A stretch of 64,000 nucleotides of DNA from Desulfotignum sp. (GTDB taxonomy: Bacteria > Desulfobacterota > Desulfobacteria > Desulfobacterales > Desulfobacteraceae): positions 62,001-126,000 of the forward strand of contig JAABSO010000006.1 of NCBI GenBank assembly GCA_011390335.1, written 5' to 3'. Position numbers and translations under genes: made by a program. Positions within the stretch are counted from its first letter, which is position 1, and the number at the start of each line of letters is the position of its first letter. Shown here in pieces: positions 15,590 through 24,881 of this stretch. The notes beneath the pieces are model-generated. The model saw nothing but the letters and a program-made list of their open reading frames with translations, made no database searches and was not told the DNA's origin.

Positions 15590-15802
15590 TCATGATTTTT
15601 CCTCATGGTTCCAATTTTCGGGAATTTCAAAATTGCATCGGTTAAAGTCCAACTGCTCCCCGCATTTTTTACAGAAATGAGGCTTATGGATCTCATCAGC
15701 GAAGACCTCCTGTTTCCAGCCACAACGCGAACAGGGACAGACAAAGAATTTGACGGTTTCAAAATTGACTTCTTCTCTTTTTATGTCCGGGATTTTCGGC
15801 AT
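15590..15802 (-). CDS. Small zinc-ribbon protein
   Basis: 70 residues with two Cys knuckles, PCSRCGWKQEV and HFCKKCGEQLD, spaced about 22 apart, able to bind one Zn or Fe in a rubredoxin-like ribbon. ATG 15802 was chosen because AAAGGAG lies 7 nt before it; an ATG two codons earlier is too close to the site. It precedes the aldo/keto reductase in the same direction, so the two are likely co-transcribed. The role may be DNA binding, redox or partner binding. Confidence 0.7.
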   Translation of the reverse strand: MPKIPDIKREEVNFETVKFFVCPCSRCGWKQEVFADEIHKPHFCKKCGEQLDFNRCNFEIPENWNHEEKS

Positions 15803-15993
15803 AGGCATTCTCCTTTTTATCTTTTGAGACGAATATCCTTCCAATTCCTGCAACAATTATTTTAGTGCGGGGGCATGAGATTGTAAATGCAGGAATACCT
15901 GTATTTTAATACAAAATGTGCCCCATGACGGAACGGGACCAAGAATCACTTCTGTCCCAGCAGGCAGCAGTCGGGAATTACAGGGTTTCCCCT

Positions 15994-18345
15994 TTACAGA
16001 TAAGGCGGCCACAGCACCGGGAGCAGCGCCACGGATACCACCAGCGAAAGAATGGTAATGGGGACACCCACTTTGACATAGTCCATGAACCGGTATCCCC
16101 CCGGCCCCATGACCAGGAGGTGAGCGGGATGGGACAGCGGGCTGGCAAAACTCGATGATGCGGAGATGGCCACGGTCATCATCAGCAGATGGGGGGAGAT
16201 TCCCAGTGCGGCAGAGGCACTCAGGGCCACTGGGGCCATGAGGACCACCAGGGCAGCTGTGGGAATGATCTGGGTGCCCAGCACAGTGATGAAGAAAAGG
16301 GCCGCAACCACCCACCTGGGACCCATATCCCCCACTGCCGCGATCAGGGCGGATGCGCCCATCTGGGCGGCTCCGGTGTTTTCAATGGCCGCACCCAGCG
16401 GCAGCATGGCAGCAATCAGAAACACCACTTTCCATTCAATGGCCCGGTAGGCTTCCTCCATGCTCAGACATTTCGCAAGCACCATGCAGGTGGCCCCGGC
16501 CAGAGCGGCAATGACAATGGGCACCAGCCCCAGGATGGCGCTCAGGATAACCGCCAGCATTATGAAAACGGCAATCCGGGCCTTTTCCAGACGGGGGGCC
16601 TGGGCGGCGGTTTCATCCAGTACCAGAAAATCTGGATCCCGGGCCAGGGCTTCCAGATTCCGCCGCTGGCCGTACACCAGCAGGGCATCTCCGAACTGGA
16701 GGGGCAGGTCCTGCAGCCCGGTGCGAAAGGCCCGGCCTTTCCGCCAGACCGCCAGAACACTGATGCCGTATCGTTCCCGGAACATCAGGCTTGCCAGGCT
16801 TCTTCCGGCAAGGGTGGTGCGGGGTGAGAGCAGCACCTCTGTGGCCCCGATCTGTTGGGATTCCAGCTCTGCGGACAGCCGGGCGGACTGTTTTGTGATG
16901 TCAAGGTCCTGCAACCCCTGCAGGACCTCCAGATCATGGAAAGATCCCTGAAGCAGCAGCAGATCCCCGGCCTGAATCACTTCATGGGGAGCCGGCATCC
17001 AGATCAGGCCCGAATCCCGGACAATGCCGGCAACAGTCAGACCAAATGCATTTCCCAGCCGGCTTTCGATCAGATCATGCCCGGCCAGGACAGATCCTTC
17101 AGGCACCCGCACCGGCATCAGTTCCATCTGACCCGGGGCCGGCATCTCCATATGATCAGAAGACATGAAACGTAACTGGCTGACGATTTTGTTATGGGAC
17201 AAGGCTTCCAGGGCTGCTTTTTCCCCTTGTAATATCAAATGATCTCCCGGAGCCATTCGATGGAGGCGCAGGTCTTTCACCGGTTTCTGATCCCCGGTAT
17301 GCAAAGCCACGACATGGACCCGGTGTTCCCTGCGCAATCCGCTGTCCTCCAGGGTAACACCCGACAGCGGTGATGGGTCGTGCACCACGGCGTGGGACAT
17401 GAACAGATGTTGTGACACCAGGTCCCGGATCTCATCCGGTGATTCGATCTGCAGGTGATGGCTGGCATGGATGCGCTGTAAATGATCTGGACTGCCGTGT
17501 ACGATCAGAATATCTTCGGGTTCCAGCACTTGATCAGGTCCGGGTGCAAGCATCATGATCTTTTTTCGCCGGATGGCCAGTACGGTCAGGTAAAGGGCGG
17601 ATCCCAGACGGCTTTCTTTGAGGGTGCGGCCCTGAAGCGGGGACCCTTTGGGGATGCGGGTGGTGAATATATGGGTATCCAGCTGATAAGACGCGCCGAT
17701 GGCTTTGTGATACCCGGTCTCCGCATCCTCTGACCGCTGGGGCAGCAGATGCCGTCCTATCAGGACCATAAAGGCGATGCCGGCCACCACAATGACTCCG
17801 GTGATGGGTGTGAAGTCGAAAATGGCAAACGGCGTCAGACCGGCGTTGCGCAGTGCATCGGTCACCAGGATATTGGGCGGGGTGGAGATGCTGGTGAAAG
17901 GTCCGCCCAGCAGGCACCCCAAGGCCAGGGGCATCAACAGTCTGGATGGTGGCCGTCCGCTGCGCCGGGCCAGCTCCATGGTGGAGGGCAGTAAAATGGC
18001 GGCAACCGTTACGGTGTTGATCAGAGCGGACAACAGGCTGGCAAAAATCATCAGCACCATTATGAGCGTGATCTCACTGCCCTGTACCAGGCGCTGCAGG
18101 GGCTGCCCCAGCTGATGGGCGATGCCGGTGCGGGTCAATCCGGCGGATAGGATAAACAATGCCCAGACCGTGACAACCGCCGGACTGCTGAAACCGGCCA
18201 GCGCTTCAGCAGGGGTGACCAGTCCGGTCAATGCCAGCGCTGACAGCACCATTAGTCCCACCAGGTCCACCCGAAGCCAACCGCCGATAAACAGGACGAA
18301 CGCCGAGAAAACGATACCCAGTAAGAGAATGATTTCAAAACCCAT
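15994..18345 (-). CDS. SLC13/DASS-type permease with four RCK_C (TrkA_C) domains
   Basis: 783 residues. The N-terminal five or so membrane spans include the family block NTVTVAAILLPSTMELARR and STPPNILVTDALR. A long soluble insert (about residues 210 to 580) holds four repeats of the RCK_C type, each with a pattern like LxGRTLKESRLG ... ILIVHG. The C-terminal half of the transporter follows, with FVSPLSHPAH-like FASPLSHPAHLLVMGPGG. Family members move dicarboxylates, sulfate or other anions with sodium across the inner membrane, and in a sulfate reducer sulfate or an organic acid is plausible. RCK_C domains usually gate transport through a small ligand. Confidence 0.88.
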   Translation of the reverse strand: MGFEIILLLGIVFSAFVLFIGGWLRVDLVGLMVLSALALTGLVTPAEALAGFSSPAVVTVWALFILSAGLTRTGIAHQLGQPLQRLVQGSEITLIMVLMIFASLLSALINTVTVAAILLPSTMELARRSGRPPSRLLMPLALGCLLGGPFTSISTPPNILVTDALRNAGLTPFAIFDFTPITGVIVVAGIAFMVLIGRHLLPQRSEDAETGYHKAIGASYQLDTHIFTTRIPKGSPLQGRTLKESRLGSALYLTVLAIRRKKIMMLAPGPDQVLEPEDILIVHGSPDHLQRIHASHHLQIESPDEIRDLVSQHLFMSHAVVHDPSPLSGVTLEDSGLRREHRVHVVALHTGDQKPVKDLRLHRMAPGDHLILQGEKAALEALSHNKIVSQLRFMSSDHMEMPAPGQMELMPVRVPEGSVLAGHDLIESRLGNAFGLTVAGIVRDSGLIWMPAPHEVIQAGDLLLLQGSFHDLEVLQGLQDLDITKQSARLSAELESQQIGATEVLLSPRTTLAGRSLASLMFRERYGISVLAVWRKGRAFRTGLQDLPLQFGDALLVYGQRRNLEALARDPDFLVLDETAAQAPRLEKARIAVFIMLAVILSAILGLVPIVIAALAGATCMVLAKCLSMEEAYRAIEWKVVFLIAAMLPLGAAIENTGAAQMGASALIAAVGDMGPRWVVAALFFITVLGTQIIPTAALVVLMAPVALSASAALGISPHLLMMTVAISASSSFASPLSHPAHLLVMGPGGYRFMDYVKVGVPITILSLVVSVALLPVLWPPYL

Positions 18346-18416
18346 AATTCATACGCTCCATAATACGCATATTTTATCGGACACCCCGGTATTTGTAAAC
18401 CCTGAAGGATTTTTCC

Positions 18417-18445
18417 TTGACAGACAGCGCCATTGGCCGGACAAT
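18417..18445 (+). promoter_or_regulatory. Sigma70-like promoter for the homocysteine methyltransferase-like gene
   Basis: TTGACA (18417 to 18422) and GACAAT (18440 to 18445) are 17 bp apart, about 70 bp before ATG 18518. Confidence 0.55.
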
Positions 18446-18517
18446 TGCTGAATAGAATCCAAACCCTGATAATATGCTTTAATCAGTGAATATAAACTTT
18501 GTAAAAACGGTAATTAA

Positions 18518-19405
18518 ATGGAAATTCTTGAAAAAATACGCAGACACGGGCTGCTGCTTGACGGCGGCATGGGATCGATTCTGATCAGTCATGGACTGGC
18601 AGGCAATGAAGCGGCGGAATCCTGGAACATCCGGCATCCGGAGATTATCCGGCAGATTCACGCTGACTACATTGCTGCCGGAGCGGATGTGGTCACGGCA
18701 AACACTTACGGGGCATCTTTGTCCAAGCTTGAGAAAATGGGGGCGGACCAAAACTATGAACGCATTAACAGAGAAGGGGTGCGGCTGGCAAAAGCGGCCT
18801 GTGGGCCGGATCAATACGTGGCCGCGGACATGGGCGCCATGGGTGATATGCTGGCACCTGCCGGGCCTGTTTCCTTTGAGAAGATGATGGATAATTTTTC
18901 AAGCCAGGCACAGATATTGGAAGAGGAAGGGGTGGACCTGTTTCTTATCGAAACCGTTTTTGATCTCAATGCCGGTCTGTGTACGGTGCAGGCCATCCAA
19001 TCGGTTTCAGACAAACCGGTTTTCTGTTCCCTGACCTTCAAGGAAACCCGGAAAGGGTTTTTCACCATCTTTGGAGACACGCCGGAACACAGTATGAAAA
19101 CCCTTGCAGATAAAGGGGTGGCTGCGGTGGGGGCCAATTGTTCTCTTGGCAGTACTGATATGGTCCGGCTGGCGGCGCAGATCCGCAAATGTGTCGATAT
19201 CCCGGTGATAATTCAACCCAATGCCGGGATGCCGCAGCCCACGGCAGACAACCAGGTGTTTTATCCGGAAACTGATGACCTGTTTGCCGGCAACATGAAA
19301 AAAATACGGGAACTGGGGGTTGAAATCATTGGCGGGTGCTGCGGTACAACCCCGGAAACAATCCGGAAAATACGTTCCATGATCGGACAGCCGACACAAA
19401 GTTAA
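18518..19405 (+). CDS. Homocysteine S-methyltransferase family protein
   Basis: 295 residues forming a single homocysteine-binding barrel, like the first domain of cobalamin methionine synthase or MmuM. The Zn ligands are visible: GANCSLG near residue 205 and the paired Cys in IIGGCCGTTPE near 272. The start LLLDGGMGSIL and TANTYGAS match the family. The enzyme transfers a methyl group to homocysteine. With no cobalamin or folate domain attached, it may use S-methylmethionine-type donors or work with separate B12 proteins, as in split methionine synthases of anaerobes. It has its own promoter and divergent neighbours. Confidence 0.88.
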   Translation: MEILEKIRRHGLLLDGGMGSILISHGLAGNEAAESWNIRHPEIIRQIHADYIAAGADVVTANTYGASLSKLEKMGADQNYERINREGVRLAKAACGPDQYVAADMGAMGDMLAPAGPVSFEKMMDNFSSQAQILEEEGVDLFLIETVFDLNAGLCTVQAIQSVSDKPVFCSLTFKETRKGFFTIFGDTPEHSMKTLADKGVAAVGANCSLGSTDMVRLAAQIRKCVDIPVIIQPNAGMPQPTADNQVFYPETDDLFAGNMKKIRELGVEIIGGCCGTTPETIRKIRSMIGQPTQS

Positions 19406-19518
19406 GGAGCGACACAGAGGCTTTGACAAAATGAAACATGGATGAAACCCGTCTTTTAGTACTTTCTCCTCTGAAATAAGCCTGTAATGCGGGAGGGCGG
19501 CGGTTAAAAATTGCCGTA

Positions 19519-21246
19519 TCATCGGACTTTTTTGTATTTTTGGGGCCCACGATTTTTTCCCGGCCGGGTGCGGTCGGTGACAATATCCTTCTGCCGCTGT
19601 TTTTTGGCCGGATCCTTTTCCACAAACAAAGGTTTGCCGGTGAAAGGCTCCTGGCCGGTATAATACATGAGTGTGGAAAAGGTGGACGGAGTGGGGGTGA
19701 AAATCTGGACCTGCTCGGGATGGGTTTTCAGGTTTTCACTGATGAACCGTTTCAGGGCGGCCATCTCTTGTTGGGTGCATCCGGGGTGGGCTGCCATAAA
19801 ATAATAGGTTAAAAACTGGGGTTTGCCGCATGCAGCAGATATGTTGTCAAAGGCAAACTTAAAGGCAAGCAGATCGTTAATGGTCTGTTTGCCCATATGG
19901 TGAAGCACCTGTTTTTCACTGTGTTCCGGCGCTACCTTCAGCTGGCCGGACACATGGTCTGTCACCAGTTTTTTCAAGAACGCGCTGCCGTGTTTTTTGT
20001 CCTGCATGATCAGGTCATACCGAATCCCGGAGTTGACAAACACCTTTTTGATGCCGGGCAGGGCGGTGAGTTTTTCCAGCAGATCCAGATACCGGGAATG
20101 GTCGGGCTGCAGGATTTTGCAGATTTCAGGAAACAGGCAGCTTTTGTTCTGGCAGGCCCCGTGTGATAATTTTTTGGGGCACTCATACCCATACATGTTG
20201 GCGGTGGGGCCCCCCAGGTCCATGATGTTTCCTTTAAAATCCGGATGGGCTGTGAACTGCCGGGCCTGTCGGAGAATGGATGCCGAGCTCCGGCACTGGA
20301 CGGTCCGTCCCTGGTGCACCGTGATGGCGCAGAACCGGCATTCCCCGTAGCACCCGTAATGGGTGGGGATGGCAAACCGGATGGTGTCCAGGGCCCGCAC
20401 CGGTCCCATGGCCCGGTAAAAAGGGTGCACATCATGTTCATAATTCAGGTCATGGATCTCATCCATCTGTGTGGTGGTGGACACGGGTGCAGGCGGGTTC
20501 ATTACCAGGTACCGGTCCTGGTGGGCCTGGCACAGTTGTTGTCCGGTGACAGGGTCGGTGTTGCGGTAAAATACGGTAAACGCGTCGATATATGCCTGTC
20601 TGTTTTGGGTAACCGTTTCAAAAGAGGGCAGTTCCAGCCCTTTTTTTGTTCCGGCAATATAGGCGATCCCCGGGATGTGGTCAAAGGATCGTCCCTGTTT
20701 CAATGCCCGGGCAAGGGCAACAATTGTGGCATGTCCCATGCCGAACACCAGAAAGTCTGCCCTGGCATCAAACAGAATGGACCGCCGGATTTTGTCGGAC
20801 CAGAAGTCATAGTGGGCCATGCGCCGCAGGCTGGCTTCGATGCCGCCGATCACAATAGGGGCAGCGGGTTTGCAGAACCGCCGGATCAGATTGGCATAGG
20901 CGATGACCGCCCGGTCCGGTCTTCGGTCGTTCACATGTCCCGGGGTATAGTCATCCTTCTGCCGCCATTTTTTTAAGGCAGTATAGTTGGCCACCATGGA
21001 ATCCACGGCCCCGGCCGTAACTCCCCAGAAAAGAGATGGACGACCTAAGCGCAGGATATCTTCAGGGGTTTCCAGGTTTGGCTGGGCAATGATCCCGACC
21101 CTGAATCCCTGGTCCAAAAGCACCTTTCCGATCACGCTCACGCCCATGAAGGGCGAGTCGATATAGGTGTCGCCGGTGACCAGGATGATCTCCAGCCGGT
21201 CCCAGCCCAGGGCCTTGACCTCCGGTATGGTGGTGGGAAGAAACAT
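19519..21246 (-). CDS. YgiQ family radical SAM protein
   Basis: 575 residues, family length. The N-terminus (IILVTGDTYIDSPFMG) is the YgiQ signature. The radical SAM cluster motif Cx3Cx2C is seen in YGCYGECRFCAI near residue 305, followed by a further Cys-rich segment (CPKKLSHGACQNKSCLFPEIC). It should bind a [4Fe-4S] cluster and cleave SAM in the cytoplasm; the physiological substrate of YgiQ is not known. The VOC gene ends 14 bp before this start on the same strand, so the two are probably co-transcribed. Confidence 0.92.
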   Translation of the reverse strand: MFLPTTIPEVKALGWDRLEIILVTGDTYIDSPFMGVSVIGKVLLDQGFRVGIIAQPNLETPEDILRLGRPSLFWGVTAGAVDSMVANYTALKKWRQKDDYTPGHVNDRRPDRAVIAYANLIRRFCKPAAPIVIGGIEASLRRMAHYDFWSDKIRRSILFDARADFLVFGMGHATIVALARALKQGRSFDHIPGIAYIAGTKKGLELPSFETVTQNRQAYIDAFTVFYRNTDPVTGQQLCQAHQDRYLVMNPPAPVSTTTQMDEIHDLNYEHDVHPFYRAMGPVRALDTIRFAIPTHYGCYGECRFCAITVHQGRTVQCRSSASILRQARQFTAHPDFKGNIMDLGGPTANMYGYECPKKLSHGACQNKSCLFPEICKILQPDHSRYLDLLEKLTALPGIKKVFVNSGIRYDLIMQDKKHGSAFLKKLVTDHVSGQLKVAPEHSEKQVLHHMGKQTINDLLAFKFAFDNISAACGKPQFLTYYFMAAHPGCTQQEMAALKRFISENLKTHPEQVQIFTPTPSTFSTLMYYTGQEPFTGKPLFVEKDPAKKQRQKDIVTDRTRPGKNRGPQKYKKVR

Positions 21247-21260
21247 TCAAAAAGTCTGCA

Positions 21261-21629
21261 TTATCGCACCGGCACAATTTCCAGCCAGTACCCGTCCGGA
21301 TCGTTGATAAAATAGATGCCCATCTCCTTGTTTTCAAAGCAGATGCAGTCCATTTTTTTGTGCAGGGCATAGGCCGCATCAAAATCATCTGTTTTAAAGG
21401 CGATATGAAATTCCTCATCCCCCAGATCATAGGGTTTTTCCTGTGCTTTGAGCCAGGTCAGTTCCAGCTTGTTTGCACTGGTGCCGTCTTCCAGAAACAC
21501 AATGATATAACTGCCGTCATCGGCTGTTTTGCGGCGGGCTTCTTGAAGGCCCAGGGCTTTTTCATAAAAGGCCAGGCTTTTTTCCAGATCCAGTACATTG
21601 ATGTTGAAGTGATCGATTGTAAATTTCAT
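21261..21629 (-). CDS. VOC superfamily (glyoxalase I-like) protein
   Basis: 122 residues from ATG 21629, which has GGAGG upstream; the ATG four codons earlier has none. Two beta-alpha-beta-beta-beta modules are visible (FTIDHFNINVLDLEKSLAFY and FHIAFKTDDFDAAYALH). Metal ligands expected of lactoylglutathione lyase are mostly present (His in IDHFNI, Glu in KLELTW, His in FHIAF, Glu in WLEIVPVR). It probably detoxifies methylglyoxal or acts on a related thiol adduct. Glutathione use is uncertain in a strict anaerobe. Confidence 0.85.
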   Translation of the reverse strand: MKFTIDHFNINVLDLEKSLAFYEKALGLQEARRKTADDGSYIIVFLEDGTSANKLELTWLKAQEKPYDLGDEEFHIAFKTDDFDAAYALHKKMDCICFENKEMGIYFINDPDGYWLEIVPVR

Positions 21630-21658
21630 GAATGCCTCCAATTTTTAAAAAGTTGATG

Positions 21659-22687
21659 CTATTCTTTGCATATCTGTTTCAGCCGGTTGAAATCAATTGC
21701 CCGCTGGATGGCAATACCGCTTTGTTCGGCAATGGCCAGGGCGAAATTGATGTCTGCATGGGAAAACTGGCGCACCTGTTCTGTGAGCAGCCGGAGAATG
21801 CCGATGATTTCATCTTTAAACGGGATGGGTACGGCCAGAATACTGCTGATACCCTCTAGCTCGGCTTCCTTGTGGTATCTGGTGTGAATGTCTTTTTTGG
21901 CATCCAGAATAACCACCGGTTCTCCCTGTTTCAAGTAAAAGGTGGCCAGTTCTTTGTCCAGAGGTCCCCTTTCCAGATATGACCGGCTTAGGCCATATGC
22001 AGCTTTTAATTCCAATTTTCCCTTGTTTTCTTCAATAAGCCGTATGGTGGCAGCCTTTACCTTCATAACTTCCGGCAGACGGGTGACAATCATGTCCAGG
22101 ATTTTGTCCAGCTCATAGGTGGCATTGATCTTTTTGCTGATGGCATGAATGGTTTCAAAATAATCCAATTGAATCTGCTGATCCGCAAACGTTCGGGCAT
22201 TTTCAACGGCAATACCGCATTGCTCCCCTAAGGCGGCAACGAAATTGATTTCATCCTGGTCAAACGACCGCTTCGTTTTGGCCAGCACCCGCAGGATACC
22301 GATTATCCGGCCCCGGATTGAAATGGGCACCACCAGAATGGATTGAATGCCTTCTTTTCTGGTGGCTTCCACATATTGGATTCTGGGGTCATGGGCGGCA
22401 TCCGCAATCACAATGGGACTGCCTTTTAAAGCTTTGAATACCGGTTCTTCATGGTCAATGGGGCCCCGGTTCAGGTAATCTTCACTCAGGCCGCTGGCGC
22501 CCCGTAATGCCAGTTTTTTTCCTGACATGTCCAGCAGTCGGATGGTTGCGGCATCCACATGCATTGTTTCAGGCAGTTTCTGTGTGATCAGCGCGAACAT
22601 GTCATCAATATTTTTTGTGGTTGTTATGGTTTTGGTCACCTCAACAAATAAATCAAAATATGAAGCTTTGCGCACAGTCTGTTCCAT
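21659..22687 (-). CDS. Tandem GAF-domain protein
   Basis: 342 residues made of two GAF domains (about 15 to 170 and 185 to 335) with matching blocks: DAATIRLLDMSGKKLALRGASGLS / KAATIRLIEENKGKLELKAAYGLS shortened, and GIAVENAR / GIAIQRAI at each end. No kinase, cyclase or DNA-binding domain is attached. Each GAF may bind a cyclic nucleotide, a small molecule or serve dimerisation. It likely modulates a partner encoded elsewhere. A good promoter lies 70 bp upstream. Confidence 0.9.
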   Translation of the reverse strand: MEQTVRKASYFDLFVEVTKTITTTKNIDDMFALITQKLPETMHVDAATIRLLDMSGKKLALRGASGLSEDYLNRGPIDHEEPVFKALKGSPIVIADAAHDPRIQYVEATRKEGIQSILVVPISIRGRIIGILRVLAKTKRSFDQDEINFVAALGEQCGIAVENARTFADQQIQLDYFETIHAISKKINATYELDKILDMIVTRLPEVMKVKAATIRLIEENKGKLELKAAYGLSRSYLERGPLDKELATFYLKQGEPVVILDAKKDIHTRYHKEAELEGISSILAVPIPFKDEIIGILRLLTEQVRQFSHADINFALAIAEQSGIAIQRAIDFNRLKQICKE

Positions 22688-22758
22688 TTATATCCCCTTT
22701 TTTGTCAATAGCATTTGTGGATAGCCCAATCCTGTGATTTTAAAAAATACAAATGCTT

Positions 22759-22788
22759 ATATTAAATCAGGCAGTGTTTTTTTGTCAA
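22759..22788 (-). promoter_or_regulatory. Sigma70-like promoter for the tandem GAF gene
   Basis: On the minus strand TTGACA (22788 to 22783) and TAATAT (22764 to 22759) are 18 bp apart, leaving a leader of about 65 nt. Confidence 0.6.
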
Positions 22789-22791
22789 CCG

Positions 22792-22811
22792 CAACATCAC
22801 AATTGATGTTG
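22792..22811. promoter_or_regulatory. Palindrome between divergent GAF and radA genes
   Basis: CAACATC (22792 to 22798) and GATGTTG (22805 to 22811) form perfect 7-bp arms with a 6-nt centre, directly upstream of the GAF promoter -35. It has the size and symmetry of a dimeric repressor site, and no T run. Confidence 0.35.
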
Positions 22812-22871
22812 ATACAAATTACCAGTTTATGATATGTTTGCACATTTTGGTAACCAGTGTGAAAGAGAGAC

Positions 22872-24239
22872 GTGACAAACAAGGAAAAATCCATATTCCG
22901 GTGTAAAACCTGCGGAGGGCAGACCTATAAATGGATGGGCCGGTGCCCGGACTGCGGGGATTGGGATTCTCTGGCCCAGGAACGGCAGACCGGTGGAAGC
23001 AAAGGAAAATCCCGTCCTTTATTTGCGGCAAAACCGGTTCCCATGGATTCTGTGGACGGGGGAGAATCTTTGCGGATACGCACCGGCATGCCGGAATTTG
23101 ACCGGGTCCTGGGGGGCGGTATTGTGGACGGGTCCCTGGTGCTCATCGGCGGTGATCCCGGCATCGGCAAATCCACCCTCATGCTCCAGGTGCTGACCGC
23201 CCTGGCCGGATCAGGCAAAACCTGTCTGTATGTTTCCGGTGAAGAATCCATCCGCCAGCTTTCCATGCGGGGGCAGCGCCTGGATGGCGGGTCCTGTTCC
23301 ACCCTGTTTATTGTATCGGAAACCGATCTGGATGCCATTGCCGCCATGATGGAGCAGACAGCCTATGATGCCGTGGTCATCGATTCCATTCAAACCGTTT
23401 TCCAGACAGATGTCGCCTCCACCCCGGGTAGTGTCACCCAGATCCGGGAGGCGGCCATGCGGTTCATGCACCTGGCCAAAACCAGCGGGACCCCCATTTT
23501 CCTGGTGGGGCATGTGACCAAGGTGGGGGCCATTGCCGGCCCCAGGATCATGGAGCATATGGTGGACACGGTGCTGTATTTTGAAGGGGACAAAAGCCAT
23601 GTGTTCAGGATATTGCGGGCCGTGAAAAACCGGTTCGGCTCCACCAACGAGATCGGGGTGTTTGAAATGCGTGAAAAAGGACTTGTGGAGGTGCCCAATC
23701 CTTCCGCCGTGTTTTTGTCTGAACGGGCATCTGTGGCCCCGGGGTCGGTGGTCACCGCCTGCATGGAAGGCACCCGTCCCATCCTGGTGGAGATCCAGGG
23801 CCTGGTGTCCACCTCCAGCCTGGGCAATCCCAGGCGCACTGTGCTGGGCCTGGACGTGCAGCGGGTGGCCCTTATTGTGGCGGTTATGGAAAAGCGTCTG
23901 GGCATGAACCTGTCCGGCCTGGACCTGTTCATGAATGTCACCGGCGGGGTCAGGATAGTGGAACCTTCAGCGGATCTGGCCATTGCCGCGGCCTTGGCTG
24001 CAAGCTTCATGGACAAACCCGTACCCAAAGAAACCACCCTTATTGGAGAAATCGGCCTGACAGGAGAGATCCGGGCGGTGAGCCATGCCCAGGCCAGAAT
24101 AAAGGAAGCGGCCAAGATGGGGTTTACCACCTGCCTGGTGCCGGCATCGGCATTGAAACAAATATCAAAAATCCGTGGCATGACCATAGAAAGTGTCAGG
24201 TTTTTAAAAGAAGCCATGGAGGTATTGTTTGGCAGCTAA
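22872..24239 (+). CDS. radA: DNA repair protein RadA (Sms)
   Basis: 455 residues from a GTG start with AGAGAG upstream. Order of parts: a C4 zinc finger (CKTCGG ... CPDCGDW) in the first 35 residues, a RecA-like ATPase with Walker A GGDPGIGKST near 98, the RadA-specific KNRFGSTNE motif near 255, and a Lon-protease-like C-terminal domain. RadA drives branch migration of recombination intermediates as a hexameric helicase. The next gene, rlmE, overlaps its end by 11 bp, so the two are translated from one mRNA. Confidence 0.96.
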   Translation: MTNKEKSIFRCKTCGGQTYKWMGRCPDCGDWDSLAQERQTGGSKGKSRPLFAAKPVPMDSVDGGESLRIRTGMPEFDRVLGGGIVDGSLVLIGGDPGIGKSTLMLQVLTALAGSGKTCLYVSGEESIRQLSMRGQRLDGGSCSTLFIVSETDLDAIAAMMEQTAYDAVVIDSIQTVFQTDVASTPGSVTQIREAAMRFMHLAKTSGTPIFLVGHVTKVGAIAGPRIMEHMVDTVLYFEGDKSHVFRILRAVKNRFGSTNEIGVFEMREKGLVEVPNPSAVFLSERASVAPGSVVTACMEGTRPILVEIQGLVSTSSLGNPRRTVLGLDVQRVALIVAVMEKRLGMNLSGLDLFMNVTGGVRIVEPSADLAIAAALAASFMDKPVPKETTLIGEIGLTGEIRAVSHAQARIKEAAKMGFTTCLVPASALKQISKIRGMTIESVRFLKEAMEVLFGS

Positions 24240-24864
24240 AAAAAAAAGCGGCAAACCCGCCGGCCGGTTTGCCGGCAGAGCAGGACATCAATGGGCGGAT
24301 CATTTGACACAGCAGGCCAAAGCAGACAATTATCCGGCCAGATCCGTGTATAAACTGGAAGAAATTCAACAGAAATTTACCATCATGAAAAAAAAGGATA
24401 CAGTCCTGGATCTGGGGTGTGCGCCGGGATCATGGCTGTTGTATGCATCCAGACAGGTGGGGCCGGAAGGCCGGGTCCTGGGTATTGACATCAAAGCGGT
24501 GGATATCGGTCTGCCGGCAAATGTCACGGTGATCCAGGGTGATATCCTTACCATGACAGATGATACATTTTTACAACAGGCATCCGGCTGCCGGGTGGTG
24601 CTGTCGGACATGGCACCTGCCACCACCGGCCGAAAAGATGTGGATGCGTTTCGTTCCTTTGAGTTGTGCAAAATGGCGCTGGATGTGGCAGAACGGTGCT
24701 TAGGGGTGAACGGCCATTTTGTGTGCAAGATTTTCCAGGGCAATGAATTTGCACAGTTTGAAAAACAGGTAAAAAAACGCTTTGGCAGCTGCCGGATTTT
24801 CAAGCCGGAAAGCTGCAGAAAACAAAGCAAAGAAATATATATTATAGCAAAAAATAAACGCTAA
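24229..24864 (+). CDS. rlmE: 23S rRNA 2'-O-ribose methyltransferase RlmE (FtsJ/RrmJ)
   Basis: 211 residues from a TTG inside the end of radA. The protein methylates U2552 of the 23S A-loop late in large-subunit assembly. The SAM site [18 protein letters not shown] is near residue 60. The K-D-K-E catalytic set is visible: Lys in SVYKLEEIQ, Asp in SDMAPATTG, Lys in VCKIFQG, and Glu near KQSKEIYI. A Lys-rich N-terminus fits rRNA binding. Start at ATG is not available nearby in frame. Confidence 0.94.
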   Translation: MAAKKKSGKPAGRFAGRAGHQWADHLTQQAKADNYPARSVYKLEEIQQKFTIMKKKDTVLDLGCAPGSWLLYASRQVGPEGRVLGIDIKAVDIGLPANVTVIQGDILTMTDDTFLQQASGCRVVLSDMAPATTGRKDVDAFRSFELCKMALDVAERCLGVNGHFVCKIFQGNEFAQFEKQVKKRFGSCRIFKPESCRKQSKEIYIIAKNKR

Positions 24865-24881
24865 ATGTAAGGAGTGTATCC

